Positions 49,001-61,894 of a stretch of 64,000 nt of DNA are shown here, piece after piece (position 1 is the stretch's first letter; each line of letters begins with the position of its first letter). This DNA comes from Camarhynchus parvulus (taxonomy: Eukaryota; Chordata; Aves; Passeriformes; Thraupidae): positions 60,875,993 through 60,939,992 of the forward strand of contig NC_044573.1 of the NCBI RefSeq assembly GCF_901933205.1, read 5' to 3'. Below the pieces are notes generated by a model. That model did no database searches and was not told where the DNA came from. It saw only the letters and a program-made list of their open reading frames with translations. Made by a program: the position numbers and the translations under genes.

Positions 49001-50933
49001 TCAAGCCTGGAATCAGATCCTGTAAGTGTTCAATATAAGATACTCAGTCTCTTTTCATCAGCATCCCTTTTCTATCATTATCTCATTTAACATACAATGC
49101 TGTATTTCCAAGATGACATTTTCTCATAAAAATTCATCATTACTGAATGCATTGAGATAATTATTTAATTTAAAAAGTAGTTTAATTTTTCTACCTATAG
49201 CTGTATTGTTACTTGTGTGCTGTGTCCTTCATGAATAGACCTCATAATCCTAGATGTATGCCTTTGTAATAAAAAGTCTGTACCAATATTCTGCTGAAAG
49301 AAGTTTAGCCTTGAATAATGGTGAGACACAGTAACTGAAAGGTACAGGTTGCAGAAGGAATAGAAGAAAAGACAGCAAATTTGATACAATAATCCATAAT
49401 GTCAGCCTACCATTTGCTCTGCAGGATGTTAATGCACAAAACACAGCAGAAAACTGCCCTTTTTCTCTGCTCTTTTGTTGTGGACAGATATTTTGTTGGC
49501 TGTGTGGTTTGAATAGCTGTGGTGTCATCACGTGTTTATATTTAGTATTTCTTACCTGTTTTAAGCCTGCTGACTGTTAGGAAATACATCAGTCACTGGA
49601 GGTTTTACTACAGTGGGTTTCTTCTATCCACCCTCCTGTCCATGCATGCACCAGTTCAGACAGGTTTCCAGAGGTCCCCACCTCTGGCAGATCTCTTTTT
49701 TGGCTGTAAATTAAAATACCATCTTTGTGAGAAAAGCAACACAAGTAAAAAACATTATTCATTCTCTTGGATTAGAAATTTGCATCTGACCTCTCCGTAT
49801 TAAGCTACTCAAGGCCATCCTTTCTCTGTGTTTTGCCCCTCTGACCTTTCAGATTGCACAAACTTGTACCACTTTCCTCCCTCGTGCTTTCCCTAGTTCA
49901 GGTTCTGGCACCCGTCAGGGGTGGGTCTGATGTTTTGGTTTAGTGTAACAGCCAGCTTTCCAGTTTGGTATGACTGAATGGAAAGCTGACAGGCTGAGTA
50001 ACTGACTGCAACCGACCTGTCTCTTTCTCACCTGAGTGAAAAAAAAAAAAGCACTTTTAGAAAAATCCTGTGACAGTCTGCTGTAGAAACTCAGGTATCA
50101 CAACAGACTGAAAAAACACATGTATTCTGCTTCACAGACCTCCCTTAAAAGCTTTTTACACATAAAAAGATAAACTAATGAAAATCTAAATGTTTTGAAT
50201 CATAAAACAATAGTTGTGCTTACACTGTAGAGACCACTAGATCAACACTATATTACCATCTCTATGAGCTTTCTACATCTCTAGGGTAACATTGGAAACC
50301 AGTTCCATTCCTCTTGGTCTCTGTATTGAGCAATTGAAAAATGAATGCTCTTTCCCCGTGCTGGTTGTCTTCAAATCTCCTCCCCTGACCCAGGTGTGCC
50401 ATGTCGCACAGCAGCAGGGCAGAGGTGGGGAGGGAGGGCTCACCCTCCTGGGCTGTGTTTAGGCTCCAGCCTGTGGTTAGCAGGCAAAGGAAATTCTTCA
50501 GTATGAACACTGAGGGGAGACAGCCTTGAAAACCACTCATAGCAACTGAAGTGCTGTCCCAGCAGTAGCACGGGGGGAGATCTCCCATGAACACAGACTG
50601 TCTTGAAAAGCAGTAAGAAAGTAAGGATCAAATCAAACCAAATTAAAGGCCTGCCTTGCCCAGGATCTTGCCTTTGACAGCCATCGGTAAAAGGTGTGTA
50701 GGGAAAGTATAAGAACAAAATAAGTGTCCAGGGGTACATCACCTGATGTTTTCCTAGCTTCCAGTGATTTGTTGTTCTCAAAGGAAAGGTTGCATTTTTG
50801 CATTTAATAAACCTTGAGAGAATTATCTGAACTTTGTCCAATTGGTTTTGAACCTGTATAAACTTTGATTGCCCCAGCATCCTGCAGCAAGGAAACCCAC
50901 AGCTCAGCTACCTGGAATGTGAAACAAAATTCC

Positions 50934-50954
50934 TTTTTTTTTTTTTTTTTTTTT
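50934..50954 (+). repeat. Poly(T) run
   Basis: Twenty-one consecutive T residues. Read on the minus strand this is a poly(A) run, but no retrocopy body is identifiable beside it. Confidence 0.9.
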
Positions 50955-51127
50955 GTTTTGGAAGCTCTGCCTTTACTTGACACTTTCTAGTTCCTGCACT
51001 GAAGAGCCTTTCCAACCATCATCCTGAGCTCTGTGTCCTTTGTGATGTCTGTTGTAAGGCACTCCTTTTCCAGCTGTAAGAATGCTTCTAGACTATTTGG
51101 GTCTTGTCTTGAAGCCACTCTGCGCTG

Positions 51128-51250
51128 CTAATCATCTTTGTTCCTCCTCTCTATATCTTTTCTGACATGAAAAGGCCAGAACAAAGAAAAAGACCTCAGC
51201 AGAGCAGTACTGAGCACTCAGATAGTAATTTCACATATCTATTTGTTGTG
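51128..51250 (-). mobile_element. Probable old CR1 (L3-like) fragment
   Basis: On the plus strand 'aatcatctttgttcctcctc' is followed by 'ggccagaaca', 'cctcagcagagcagta' and 'agtaatttcacatatct'. This is the antisense order of an old CR1/L3-type LINE (caacaaagatgat, ctgg, cactgctgaggcc, gaaattact). It is decayed and has several gaps, and the alignment is by eye. Confidence 0.42.
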
Positions 51251-51953
51251 AGATAAATACTTGATTCCTCAGCATTAGCAGCAACATGGAACCAATCCTA
51301 GTAGGTGTAAGGAATGGAGTTTTCAATATATGTGTTAAATTCCACATGCCAGTGGCTATGACAAGGTATTCCTGAAGTTAAGTTTCACATAATTTTTAGC
51401 ACCAATTTGAAGCAAATAATTTGCTGCATCCTGTGCAAAGAATCATAGTGTAGTAACATTCCCAAGGTGCTACAGTGGAAGTGTAATTTTGCAGTTCTTA
51501 AAGAGGATGTTGTTTGGCCCTTCTGACTAAATAATCTCTTGCCCTACAAATTCTCTGGCAAGATGCCTTTTCCTAACATGTTTGAAAAATGATTTATTAT
51601 GCAAGTCCATGTCGTTTGCAAGTAGTTTCTCAAAATTCCTGCCTTTGGGTGAATTCCATTTAACCTTCCAGATCTAACGATGTTTTCTTAGAGAGATCTT
51701 CTGATCTCTGAGATCTTCCTCAATCAGTTGCCATCATACCTGCTTTCTTCTGGTCTTTTTATGATTTTTTTAAGGATCTGGTATGTATTTTCTCTGTGCC
51801 TCCAATACACAATTATTGTGGTATAACCCAGCAGGCAGCTAAGTACCACACAGCCACTCACTCGTTCCCTTCACTGGGCTGGGGGACAGAACTGGGAAAA
51901 AAAGGTAGAACCCCTGGCTTAATATAAAGACAGTTTAGCAAAACAGAAAAAAA

Positions 51954-51973
51954 AATAATAATAATAATAATAA
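51954..51973 (+). repeat. (AAT)n microsatellite
   Basis: Nearly seven AAT triplets following an A run. Confidence 0.85.
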
Positions 51974-54732
51974 GGATAGAAAGATATGCAAAACAAGTGG
52001 TGCACAACACAATTGCTGTTCACCAGCTGATCGATGCCCAGCTGGTCTCTGAGCAGGAGCAGCCACTCCCTGGCCAGCACCCCCAAGCTCTGTGTGCTGA
52101 GCATGATGCCAGGCAGTATGGAATGTCCCTTTGGCCAGTGAGGGTCAGCTGTCCTGGTTGTACCTCCTCCCAGCTTTCTCTCTGTCAGTATGAGAAGCTG
52201 AAATTTCCTTGACTCTGTGCAAGCACTGCTCAGTGACAACTAAAACATCAGTGTGTAATTCTCATCCTAAATTCAAAACATAGCACTGTACCAGCTATTA
52301 GGAATACAATTATCCCAGCCAAAACAAGGACAAATATCTTTGAATTATCTGCATGCCATCTGTAAAGACTTTACCATTCAAAAGTTGGAGGTTTCATTTT
52401 TTATGCAATCCTACATGTTTTTAAATACACTTTTACATTATTACCTTTTGAAATTAGGCATGATGGCATAGATATTGGGTGGTTTTATTGTTCTATTAGT
52501 ATGTTGGATGTGAGCCTAATTTGGTCCCTGTTGTGGAGTGCCTGTTCCACAACAGCATGTCTGAATCAAGTCCACTGATGCTCAGGGCAAAGTAAAAAGC
52601 TGATCATTCCATCTAAGATTCTCTGAGTCCTTGTTCCAGGAGGAAGTCATTAAGAATAACTAAATACTTTGCTCTGATGCCCCATCCCAGCAGAGCATTA
52701 GCCAAAGTACCAGGAGTGTTTGCAGTGTCCTGCCACAGCCACGTTTCCTGTTCTGGGGTTCTCATCTCCACCAGCACATCACAGGCACTGCTGCATTCCA
52801 GGGATCCGGGGCTGCATAGGTATCCTGTAGGGGACAGAGGAAGGGTAGGCACACTAAGCACCGCCAAAAGTAATGCAAATGACAAGAGGACAAAAATAGT
52901 GCTAATTTGCTTAGAAAAGTCAATAAAATTTTAAGGTTTGAAACAGGCAGACTTTGATGAGTATAGAAATATAGAGCTCAGGTTTGAACTAACACCAAAG
53001 AAGTTCAAATACAAATGAGGGTTTTGCCCACTGTAAGTAGCTAATTTGAAGGCAGCTTTGAATATATCACCCAAGGGACTGTATCCATGTCTTTGCACTG
53101 CACTACCCTGCAAAGAGATGCAAGCACACTTCTGTTCACTAAGGTGGTCTTATTACTGTAGTGAGACCCTCAGAGTCTGATATTCTTTAATAAAACTAAA
53201 ATAATTAATGCACCAGTCAGACTATCTACAACAGCCAGTGAAGGTAAGGATAGCTGAATGGAATGAAAGGATATTTAAAGAAATGGTACAACAAAAAGAG
53301 GGATAAACATAAATAAGTCATTTGTCCTGCTAATCTTGAAACATTCATGCCCTTGTTCAGAATGAAAAAGTTGCCCAAGACAAGTAGGCTATTGTACTGA
53401 AAAATATTGGCTGCCTGATGATTTTGGAAAAAATATGCCGTGTTCTCAAATACCTCCCCTGACCTGTTTATTAAAAAGGACAATAAATGACTGAGCAGTA
53501 AATATTCAGAGCCTGGGAGATTTTATCGGTATAATGTTTCTGAAAAAAATTGTATGATAGAGTTGGCTGTGGGAAGAACTACAAGTTCAGATCTTTCTCA
53601 GGTCAGCTGATTCTGTTCATTTTCTAATTCCATGTACAGTTGCTATTTAACATTTTGCCAATCTTCTGGGAAAGTTTGTCAAACAAAGGTTTTGAACGTG
53701 ACTTGCACAGATTGCTGACTGCCTTTCACAGCCTGGACATTTTATGAAGTCCTTCACGGGTGACTGTGTTTTGGTTTATTTTTAAATGTATTCCATAAAG
53801 GAAGAATTCTGAACTAAGCCACTGTGATTGCACTTAATCAGCTTGCAAACAAAACACAGAAAAGAATTCATTATATTGCTATAGTGCTTTCCTGCTATTT
53901 AAGGACAGTGCCATTATGAATAGAGCTTATTGGAACAACAATGCCTGAATTTATTTATAGATCTTATGTACAAATGAAAGAAGCAAAGTAGTTTTAAAAC
54001 AGCCAATACACTTGTTGTGATATTGGCTTTCCTCAAAGTTAGCTGCAAGGTGGGCAAGTCACCAAGGGTGGGAATTTGTGCTCAGCATTTGCATCTACCT
54101 GCTGCTGTTGAAGTTTGCAGGAAATCTTCACTTACATCACAGGAAACAGAATCATGCCAAGGTTAAGGTCTTCTGAAAATAGGTAGTTCTAAGAAATGCA
54201 GAATGCTGCAGCTAATGTGACTCCAGTGTTTCACCAGCACTAGGAAGCAGCATATGAAAATGCTAAGCATTTCATCTTGAAACTCCAAAAATGTTTTAGA
54301 AACCATTACCAGGAGTTCAGGGAGGCTGATTCCAGAATAAATAACTCCCAAATAACTCTCCATGTGCCATGTTCCTTAAAGGTTCTTCTCAAAAAACCCC
54401 AGTATCATAACAAAATATGTTATTAAGCAAAGATTCTTTTTATCTGCCTGGAAAAAAGTAGCAGCCTAAATAAATTGCCAAGAGAATTTTTCAGACCATA
54501 TTTAATCCAATGGGAGAAAGATGAGCCACTTAGTGGTTTCAAATATTTTATACCACTGTGGTAATATCTGGTGCCAGCATCCTACCAACATCCATACTGT
54601 TTCTCAGAAAGGAATGCTACAGGCACTGCATATGCTACCAAACGTTCACAGCTTACAAATGAAGTAAGCTTGCTCCATTGCACTGATGTTAGTCAAGAAG
54701 AGCCCCAAAGGAGCCAGTTGATTTATCCCAGC

Positions 54733-54800
54733 AGATGAGAAGATCTATCTGAGCTGATGAGATGATCTATCTGAGATGATCTATCTGAGCAGATAGATCA
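54733..54800 (+). repeat. Short minisatellite around GATGATCTATCTGA, ending in a perfect hairpin
   Basis: Three successive copies of a 'gatctatctga' core occur with variable spacers (gct-gatga, then direct). The third continues into its own inverse: tgatctatctg (54777-54787), the 2-base spacer ag, then cagatagatca (54790-54800), which is a perfect 11-bp inverted repeat. Replication template switching is a plausible origin. Confidence 0.9.
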
Positions 54801-54954
54801 GAATCAGACCTTGTATTACAATGTGTAATTCATTAATCTCTTGAAAATAGCTAGTACCCTAATTCCACCTCTTTCATAATCAGAGAATTAGGCATTTCCT
54901 GGCTCTGGCCCCAGATATATAGCATGTCGATTTATTGACTTCTGACAACTTTTA

Positions 54955-55040
54955 TTGTTGTTGTTGTTGTTTACTTATGATAATCAGCACACACAGTCTG
55001 CTAGTCACTGTCCCAAAGAGCTTACCAAAAGAGCTTTGTC
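54955..55040 (+). repeat. (TTG)n and possible L2/MIR-like relic
   Basis: A (TTG)n run (54955-54971) precedes 'agtcactgtcccaaagagcttacc'. That string resembles the 'gtccctgccccaaagagcttacaatct' portion of an old L2/MIR-type dispersed repeat of amniotes, which often follows a ttattatt or ttgttgtt start. The middle of the element would have to be deleted. Tentative. Confidence 0.4.
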
Positions 55041-55344
55041 CCTTGTCCGTGGGCTTCCAAGGGACATGAATTGAAGCCAAGCAGAGTTGCAAGATGTTTT
55101 CACTTGAGGGTCATATCCTAGCATGGAATCTATGTCAAGCAGAGCTGACTAGGAATTTGGCTCACTTGCACTTTGGCTGACGGTGGTGTTGCCCATCAGG
55201 CTCACGATGACAAGTGAGCAGGAAATTTCAGCACTGCGTCATCAGGATGTTTCAGATTGCTCCAGGTGCAGCGTGGAGCCAGCCTCTCAGTGGAAACCCA
55301 GAGATGTGAGGCACAATGAAATCACTGTCTCTTGCTCTCCAAAC

Positions 55345-55526
55345 AGTGTGCCTGAATAGGCTGTGGTGAAACCTCCCCAGGGAGACAATGGAAGCCCAAT
55401 CCCTTCGGTCATTTAGAACTGCATTGGAGGAAACACTTATGAATGTACTGTAGGGAGCAATTCTTCTTGGCAGAGTCTGTGCTAAGTGATGTAAGAGATG
55501 GCTGGTCAGCTCTTATTTCTATGCCT
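55345..55526 (+). mobile_element. Old CR1 (L3-like) 3' fragment
   Basis: The words 'cagggagacaatggaagccc', 'catttagaactgcattgg' and 'gaatgtactgtagggagcaa' followed by 'ttcttcttggcag' and a final 'tatttctatgcc' reproduce the 3' end of an ancient CR1/L3-like LINE of reptiles and birds (gggagac-gtggaagcccc, aaactggattgg, aatgtactatagggaacaatcctg, ttctatg). It has diverged much more than the two younger CR1 tails, so it is probably pre-avian in origin. It has no coding capacity. Confidence 0.65.
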
Positions 55527-56244
55527 TTGAGGATATAGTGTTGCTATTTGCCTTCTTAAGCAGAGGCCTGAGCCTCAGAAGCAATGAGACAAAAGAGGAG
55601 ATAATCAAATAACTGATTTCCCTGCGTGCTTTCTTTGAAGTGTTCAAAAGTGAGATGCTGGGCTACAGGCAAACACTGACAGAGTTACAACAAACTGAGA
55701 AGCAAAGTGTTTATTAGTGTCCCTTTGGGTCTACTTTCCATGTTGTCACCTCCATATTTTCTGCTACACCACCATGCACAGATAACACTGAATAACAAAA
55801 ACTGGAAGTTTTTGAATCCATGTCCAAGGCTTTTATGTGCTGGAACATCTACAAGGAACTGGCAGATAATCATGGCTTTGCAGATTCAAAATGGGAATAG
55901 TGCAACTAAAAAGCTGGAAACAAAATATTTGTTACTAATCAGATGGTGCTCAATGATAGATATACAAATGCTGTACTCAAGTTCATGCTAGTCCTTGCTA
56001 ATCTTCTATCAGTCTTTTTTTTTAGACTATTTTTTCCTCTTCAACAAGTTTTTCATTAAGTAGATGGAGCTCTGCCAGAGTCAGCTTTCATTCATGTTAT
56101 TATAAATCATGGTTGAAACCTGTGGTATTATTCCTGTTTTCTCCACGTACAACTTAGATGAGCTTTTAGGCTGTTGCCTTAGGGCTCAATACATCTTGAT
56201 ACTTTTGGAAAACCATTTGAAAAGTGAAAGAACAGTTCTGAGTC

Positions 56245-56281
56245 TTCTTTCTTTTTCTTTCTTTCTTTCATTCTTTCTCTC
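56245..56281 (+). repeat. Imperfect (CTTT)n microsatellite
   Basis: Pyrimidine tetramers interrupted by one A ('ctttcattctttctctc'). Confidence 0.85.
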
Positions 56282-57816
56282 ACTGTCTCCACACCCCCTT
56301 CCCATCTGTCTCTTTCCCCTCTTTCTTGCCTACTGCCCCAGGCTCATGTCATCTTCCCCAGCTTTTTAAAAAAGCAATTGTGATGAGCTAGTGAGGTAAT
56401 TTGGAACATCTCCCAGTGCTTCAGCAATGTTGTGGCAAAAATCTGAAATACCCACATTTCACAGTTGCTACAATGGCATACCTGCCATCTGTTTGTTCTC
56501 TCACCTGCAAGCCTGTTCACATATTAAAACCCTCTCATGTCTAAAATCATGCACACTGTTAAGCTTCATAAAGGAATGAAATGTGAGACACAAGTAATAG
56601 CAACCTACTTATATAACAGCATTTGCACTAAGATTTTCTTGTTGCCTTTGGTGGAGTTCAAGTATTTGCTTTTGTATCTCTGTCTTTAGGGAAAAATGAT
56701 TGAATTGTTTACCTTTTGGTTGACTCAGAATCTGGAGTTAGTGCTGTTCAAATATCCTGACTATCATTTTAAAGTGTCCCAGACTTGTGATAGATGGGCA
56801 ATCTTATACTGAAGTTGTGTTATAATGAAAGAATTCAGGAGCAAGATCAGTGGAGCACTAGGCTACTCAGTGAATTATGAAGACAGATGTGCTGTGGAAA
56901 TACCTAAGTGATTGCATAGAATAGATATGGTAGGTGGCACAACAGCCCCTGACTGACACTGGCTTTTAGTCCTAATTAAATTGCAAGTGAATAATTCCAA
57001 ATTTCCAATTCAATGTGTCAGAAGTGCACTAGATAATTGCTATAGATAGCAATTTCTGCTCTGGAGCTGCTGAAGGTGCAGTCACTGGACTCAGAACAAT
57101 GATGTTCTCCAGCACTCCAATTGGGCTTACCAAGGTGAGGCACCTCCAGCATGTACAGGTGCTCAGAATTTAGCCTGGCACAAATTTGCACCATTTATCA
57201 GGCACTGTGCTAACAGGGTGCCCCAGAGTATTTTTTCCTAAGAAATTATTTTTTCCTCTTTCCTTTCTGCTCTCTTCATGTCACTCTGCTAAACCCAGCT
57301 CCACTACACACCTCAAAATAGTTGCTACAAATCTTGCTTGTAACAGGGCAGCAAAACTTTGCCAGTGGCAGAGCCTTGGAAAGGCAGGAGGAAGATGGTG
57401 CTGAAGAGCAAGGCAGTTTCTGCTTTCAATTCTAGCACCCCCTGGAAGCTGTACCTATCTTGCTCCTCTTGGTCTCTTCCTGCACCTCTGTTCTTTCTCT
57501 GACCACGAGTGGAAAAGTCAGACCCTGCCTAGCACAAACCCTCGTGTCTGGGGAAGCAGACATCAATTTTGTCTACACTACAGGTGAGTTTTGAACTCAT
57601 TCGTGTCACCCAGTCATGAGCTTCAAGTTTTAGCTCAAAAAGTATGCTTCATTTCAGTTCTCTCCACATCTTCCTCAGCAGATAGCACTGTCCCTTAGCT
57701 CACCACTCTTTCATAAACCAAGTATTGCTTGAGACAGGAGATCACACAGTGAGTCTATGCATTTAAAGTTTTAGCTGACATGCCCAGGCAACTTAGATCT
57801 GCATTAAATATTTATT

Positions 57817-57845
57817 TAATTATTTAAAGGACTAATTATTTAAAG
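57817..57845 (+). repeat. 13-bp direct repeat taattatttaaag
   Basis: Two exact copies (57817-57829 and 57833-57845) separated by 3 bp. They are AT-rich and contain homeodomain-type taattatt words; function is unknown. Confidence 0.85.
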
Positions 57846-58545
57846 TTGGTTTCCAGCATTTTTGTACATATAGTCTGGGGCCAAAAGATATATCTCTTCT
57901 AAGTGTTTAGAAGATGCTAGATAAGGAGAAGCTCAAAAAAGCATGCTACGCTGAATGCTCTAATTGCTGACACATTTCTGTGGTATACTTGATCATTAGA
58001 ACAGCTCCCTTGAAACAATATTTTCTTTATAGAAAGGAAGTTGGTAATCGAATTGTTGTGCTTCTCTGCTTTGCATTTTCAGTTTAAATGTTCAGCTGGC
58101 ATTCAGTATAAGATTACTGGTTACCAGAGCGTGTTGATTCAAATTTTCATTACCCAGCTGCACGCTGATTTTGTTGAATGATGCTTAAGCACATGATTGC
58201 TGCAGATTTTCATGTATGGGCCTTTTGGATTTTAGTTGTGAATATGGGCCATTTAAAAATGCTGCAATCTATAATTACACTGTGATTAACATGGCTGTGA
58301 CACCAATTTGGATTTGGTCAAGTCTATCTTCAAACCACAGTGACCAAAATGAACTGGTTGTAGAAACCATGCAAGGAAATACATTATGTAAAGTACAAAT
58401 CCGGCAAAATACAAATCCAAATTATATCAGGCTAAGTGGAGTCTTGACAAAACATCCAATTTTACTGTTTGGGGATGAGCTAACCTGTGCTATTGAGGAG
58501 TTTCATGTGTTTGTGGCCAGAATGTAAAGTGGTGTAGGGAAACAC

Positions 58546-58586
58546 TAGTCCTACACAAGTCCTACTCTAAGTCCTACAAGTCCTTT
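58546..58586 (+). repeat. Short irregular AGTCCTAC repeat
   Basis: Three exact agtcctac copies and one agtccttt copy occur with periods of about 12, 12 and 9 bases. It is small and probably arose by slippage. Confidence 0.8.
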
Positions 58587-61500
58587 CCCTCTAAGCTGAT
58601 AACCCAAGTTGTTTCCACTATGGTCTTGTCACTCCCCATCACTCAGTGTCATTCTGGTGGCCCAGTCATTCTCAGTCTCAGCTGTGAAATGCCATCATCC
58701 CACTGTTGTCCTTGCTGCACAACAGCATGTGAGCCTCACCTGAATCCCATGCTCTTCTTTCTGAGCTAGTTTGTCTGCTCAGGCTGCCTCAGGGTGCCCA
58801 TACCACCTTTCCTCAACTCTTTTTGGGGCACTTTGAAAGCCATCAGAATGCATTCAGAGGGGTTTACGAGACGGAAACAAAATGAAGAGTAAGGGGAAAA
58901 GATCATCTCTATTTTGTGAAACAGTGTTGTTCCAGTAGAAAGGGCTTTTCTCAAAAAAGACTAAAGGTAGTTACCATCTTCCATGAAACTTCTCTGAACA
59001 AGAATCTGCTCTAAGAAAATATAGAATATGGACTTCATTGTGTTGGAGTTCATTCGATCTCTCTTCAAGTTAGGTGTCTTGTCCACATTTGCCAACTCTG
59101 CTCCTTTGGAAGGAGGGATACCCACACCTGAGGAAAGTAATTCAGTGCACCTATCTGAAACATCTGCTTTAGGATGGGATTACCTGTGTCTCTAGAGGTT
59201 ACATAGACAATTAACTAAGGCAAGGTGCTAACCTTTTATGTCTTGGGTTAGGCCAGCCAAATCCTGCACAAAAGAGTAATTACAGAAGCTACAGAATATG
59301 TTGGACAGGAGAGGGTTGAATTTCTAAGCAGGAATTTACAAAACTATTTACTATGAGTTTAATATTTTTCAACAGATTCAATAAAAAAGTTAAGAAGGCA
59401 CCCTGAATGAAGTCTTACTGGATGAGTTAAACCTATGTGCCTTACTCCATAAAAATCACTGCCTTTTCTATTACAGAAATAGAAAATTAATACCACAAGA
59501 CACTGCTGGAAAATCCCGAAATATTTAATGCAGATGTAAGTTGCCTGGGCACGTCAGTTCAAACTTTAAATCCGGCATACTTTATTTAAAAGACAAGTTA
59601 AATCTCACAAAACTACTCAGATCCATTAAAAGAGATCTGTGCTCATAAAAGTCATCTAGCCTGTGGACTAGAACTTTTGTCAGCAGTGACTCCCATGACT
59701 CTCTGTGCTCTCTGGTGTTGTTGAAGGAAATGCATATCCCTGCCACAAAACATGGAGTTCACACCATACCCAGATTTTTTGGTGAGGTCTGTACTCTTTT
59801 AATACTACTTGAGAACACTTTTTAAGCAATATTTCAAGTCCCATGAGATTTGTGGCAGTACAAGTCTTCCATGAATTAACATTGAAATAATAGGTATGTT
59901 TGGACTGATCACCTAACTTCCTTTGCACAACAATAGAAAGAAAAATTCACAGTGAGAGTCATCTCATCCAGAAAAAGCACACAAACAACTGGCAAGCCCT
60001 TTCTACAAAGGATATGGGGGTACATATTTAGGTTAATGACATTTTTGTTAGTCTAATGTCAGGGAAGATGAACAGAATACTCCTCAGGTTAGTAGAACAC
60101 AACACTTGCAAAGAAAACATCTAATCAGCCAGCTGGAAATTGTGCAGCAGCACCATGTCTGACTCCTTACTTCAAGTTTTAGCATGTGAAATTATTTCCA
60201 AGACGTCTAATTAAAAGAGGATTAAAAATTTCAGCTGATATTTACAGATGTTACTGTATTGCCCTACTTCCACAGACATAAACCTCTGCTTGCAACACCT
60301 TTGTTGTTTGAAATCTAATTTTAATCCAATTCTCCTTAGAAATTCTTCATACTGTGAAATATTTAACTGCACTGGCAGCTCAGGAAGGACAACAGTGAAA
60401 AATGTCCAACACACATTTTTTGAAGCTCCAGTTTACTTTTAGATGCTGCTATAGAACTATTGGATTGGTTTTCAAGCCAGGCTTCAGAAAAGTAATCCAG
60501 TAACAAAACTGCTTAAGATTTAATTGTTAAGTGGAGCAATTATTACATAGTGTGAATGTCTCAAGTTCAGCCTCTCAGTACTTTTTTGAGCTTGAAATGC
60601 ATTGCACCAACAAATGGCCTCACATTTTAATGTAAGCAAAACCTTTTACTGGCATAAATTTTTCCGTAGTCACCACGAGGGAAAGAAATGGGAAGGATGG
60701 TGTTGATTCTCCCTCTGCTATGTCTCAGATATTGTTTATTCTGCAAAGCATTATTTATTTTAGCTTGGTATTTCTTTTTTAAATGTCTACACTAGACTAG
60801 ACCGCTACGATTTTAAGCCTCACAGGGAAACTTTAGCAAGTTATGAATAACCAGGGAGTGGGATTTCAATGTAATTCAGGAATGAGAACTAAGCAAAGAA
60901 GAATATTCAACCTTTTCATGGAAGGATTGAGTATTCTTTTCAAAGTCATATATCAAAAAGCCACATACAATGGAAACATTCTCTCTCCCTAGAACATAAA
61001 AGAAGAGGGAACTGCCTGTTATGTGTTCTGAAATGATCCCTTTTCATTACAACTTCAGAATTTTTCTCTCTGGGGATCGCTGACTTCAAACCATGAAGAA
61101 AGGGAGAAACGACATCATACTATTTCCATTAAAAGCAGCCATGTGTAACCTATATTTTTTCCTTTCCTTTTTTTCCCCCCATTTCACAATAATATTTGCA
61201 TTCCAAAAAACTTCATCTCTTTTTTTTAATGTGCTGAGGTTAAACAAATGAGGTTGCTGCTGACAGTGTTGTTCATACCACTTGCATGCTCCTTGTTTTA
61301 AGCCAGCACGAGAGAAACTGCTACGTCTGTGTGAAATTAATTAGAAAACAAAACATTCCATCTTTCTTCATTTGCCCTGCTCCTTCTTGTTTACCGTAAT
61401 TAAGTTATGAGAAAATCATCTTACACACTAGGAATACAAAATTCTCTGACTCTTGTAAATGCATAAGCTAGAACTGACTTGATTTTTTTGAGTGGTCGCA

Positions 61501-61894
61501 CATAGTGCATTTTCAGAAAACTCTTGCATATGAACAGTCAGAAAAGAAAGAAGAATAAAGGATTCAGAGAAAAGAGAAGAAATCTAAAGAAAAGGGAATA
61601 AGCATTATGAGGCAAAAAGTTTCATCTGGCTTTTCATAGCGTGAAGAAATATAAAATTAACAAAGAACAGACAATATAACACAAGGAATATAAAAGAAAA
61701 AACAACATGGTCTCATAGAAGGAATTTTCCAAGTTCCATAAGACTGACTGAAGGAGCTGACTTTGGATTTATCAACAGTAGAAATATAAAATAACTGTAG
61801 GAAGAGTTTAGAGAAGAGAGGTAAAATCTGAGTGCGACACATAGACTAAAAAATGAAAGAGAAAGCAGCTCTTACCATTCACATATTGTTCTTT

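Larger units (their letters stand above)
33958..51127. other. AT-rich non-coding stretch with simple repeats
   Basis: No coding exon, RNA gene or confident transposon is seen over about 17 kb. The longest frames (147 codons minus at 34865-35308; 146 codons minus at 50440-50880) have no recognisable domain or matching splice sites. Simple repeats and a 53-bp tandem duplication are listed separately. Intervals such as 46300-46480 are free of visible repeats and could hold conserved regulatory DNA, but that needs cross-species alignment. Confidence 0.6.
51251..54949. other. AT-rich non-coding stretch
   Basis: Short frames only and no recognised gene. It contains an AAT run (51954-51973) and, near its end, a small GATGATCTATCTGA repeat (54733-54800). 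Confidence 0.6.
55527..61894. other. AT-rich non-coding stretch
   Basis: No supported gene. A 103-codon frame at 58216-58527 is the least repeat-like of the small open frames, but I do not recognise it. A (CTTT)n-type run lies at 56245-56281 and a small AGTCCTAC-type repeat at about 58546-58586. A CAG|GTGAGT donor-like string at 57591-57599 has no recognisable exon in front of it. Confidence 0.6.

Noticed and set aside
50440..50880. 146-codon minus-strand frame
   Set aside because: No recognisable domain; composition matches surrounding non-coding DNA.
57591..57599. Consensus splice donor CAG|GTGAGT
   Set aside because: No recognisable coding frame ends at it and no paired acceptor-exon structure was found. 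Donor-like 9-mers occur by chance.
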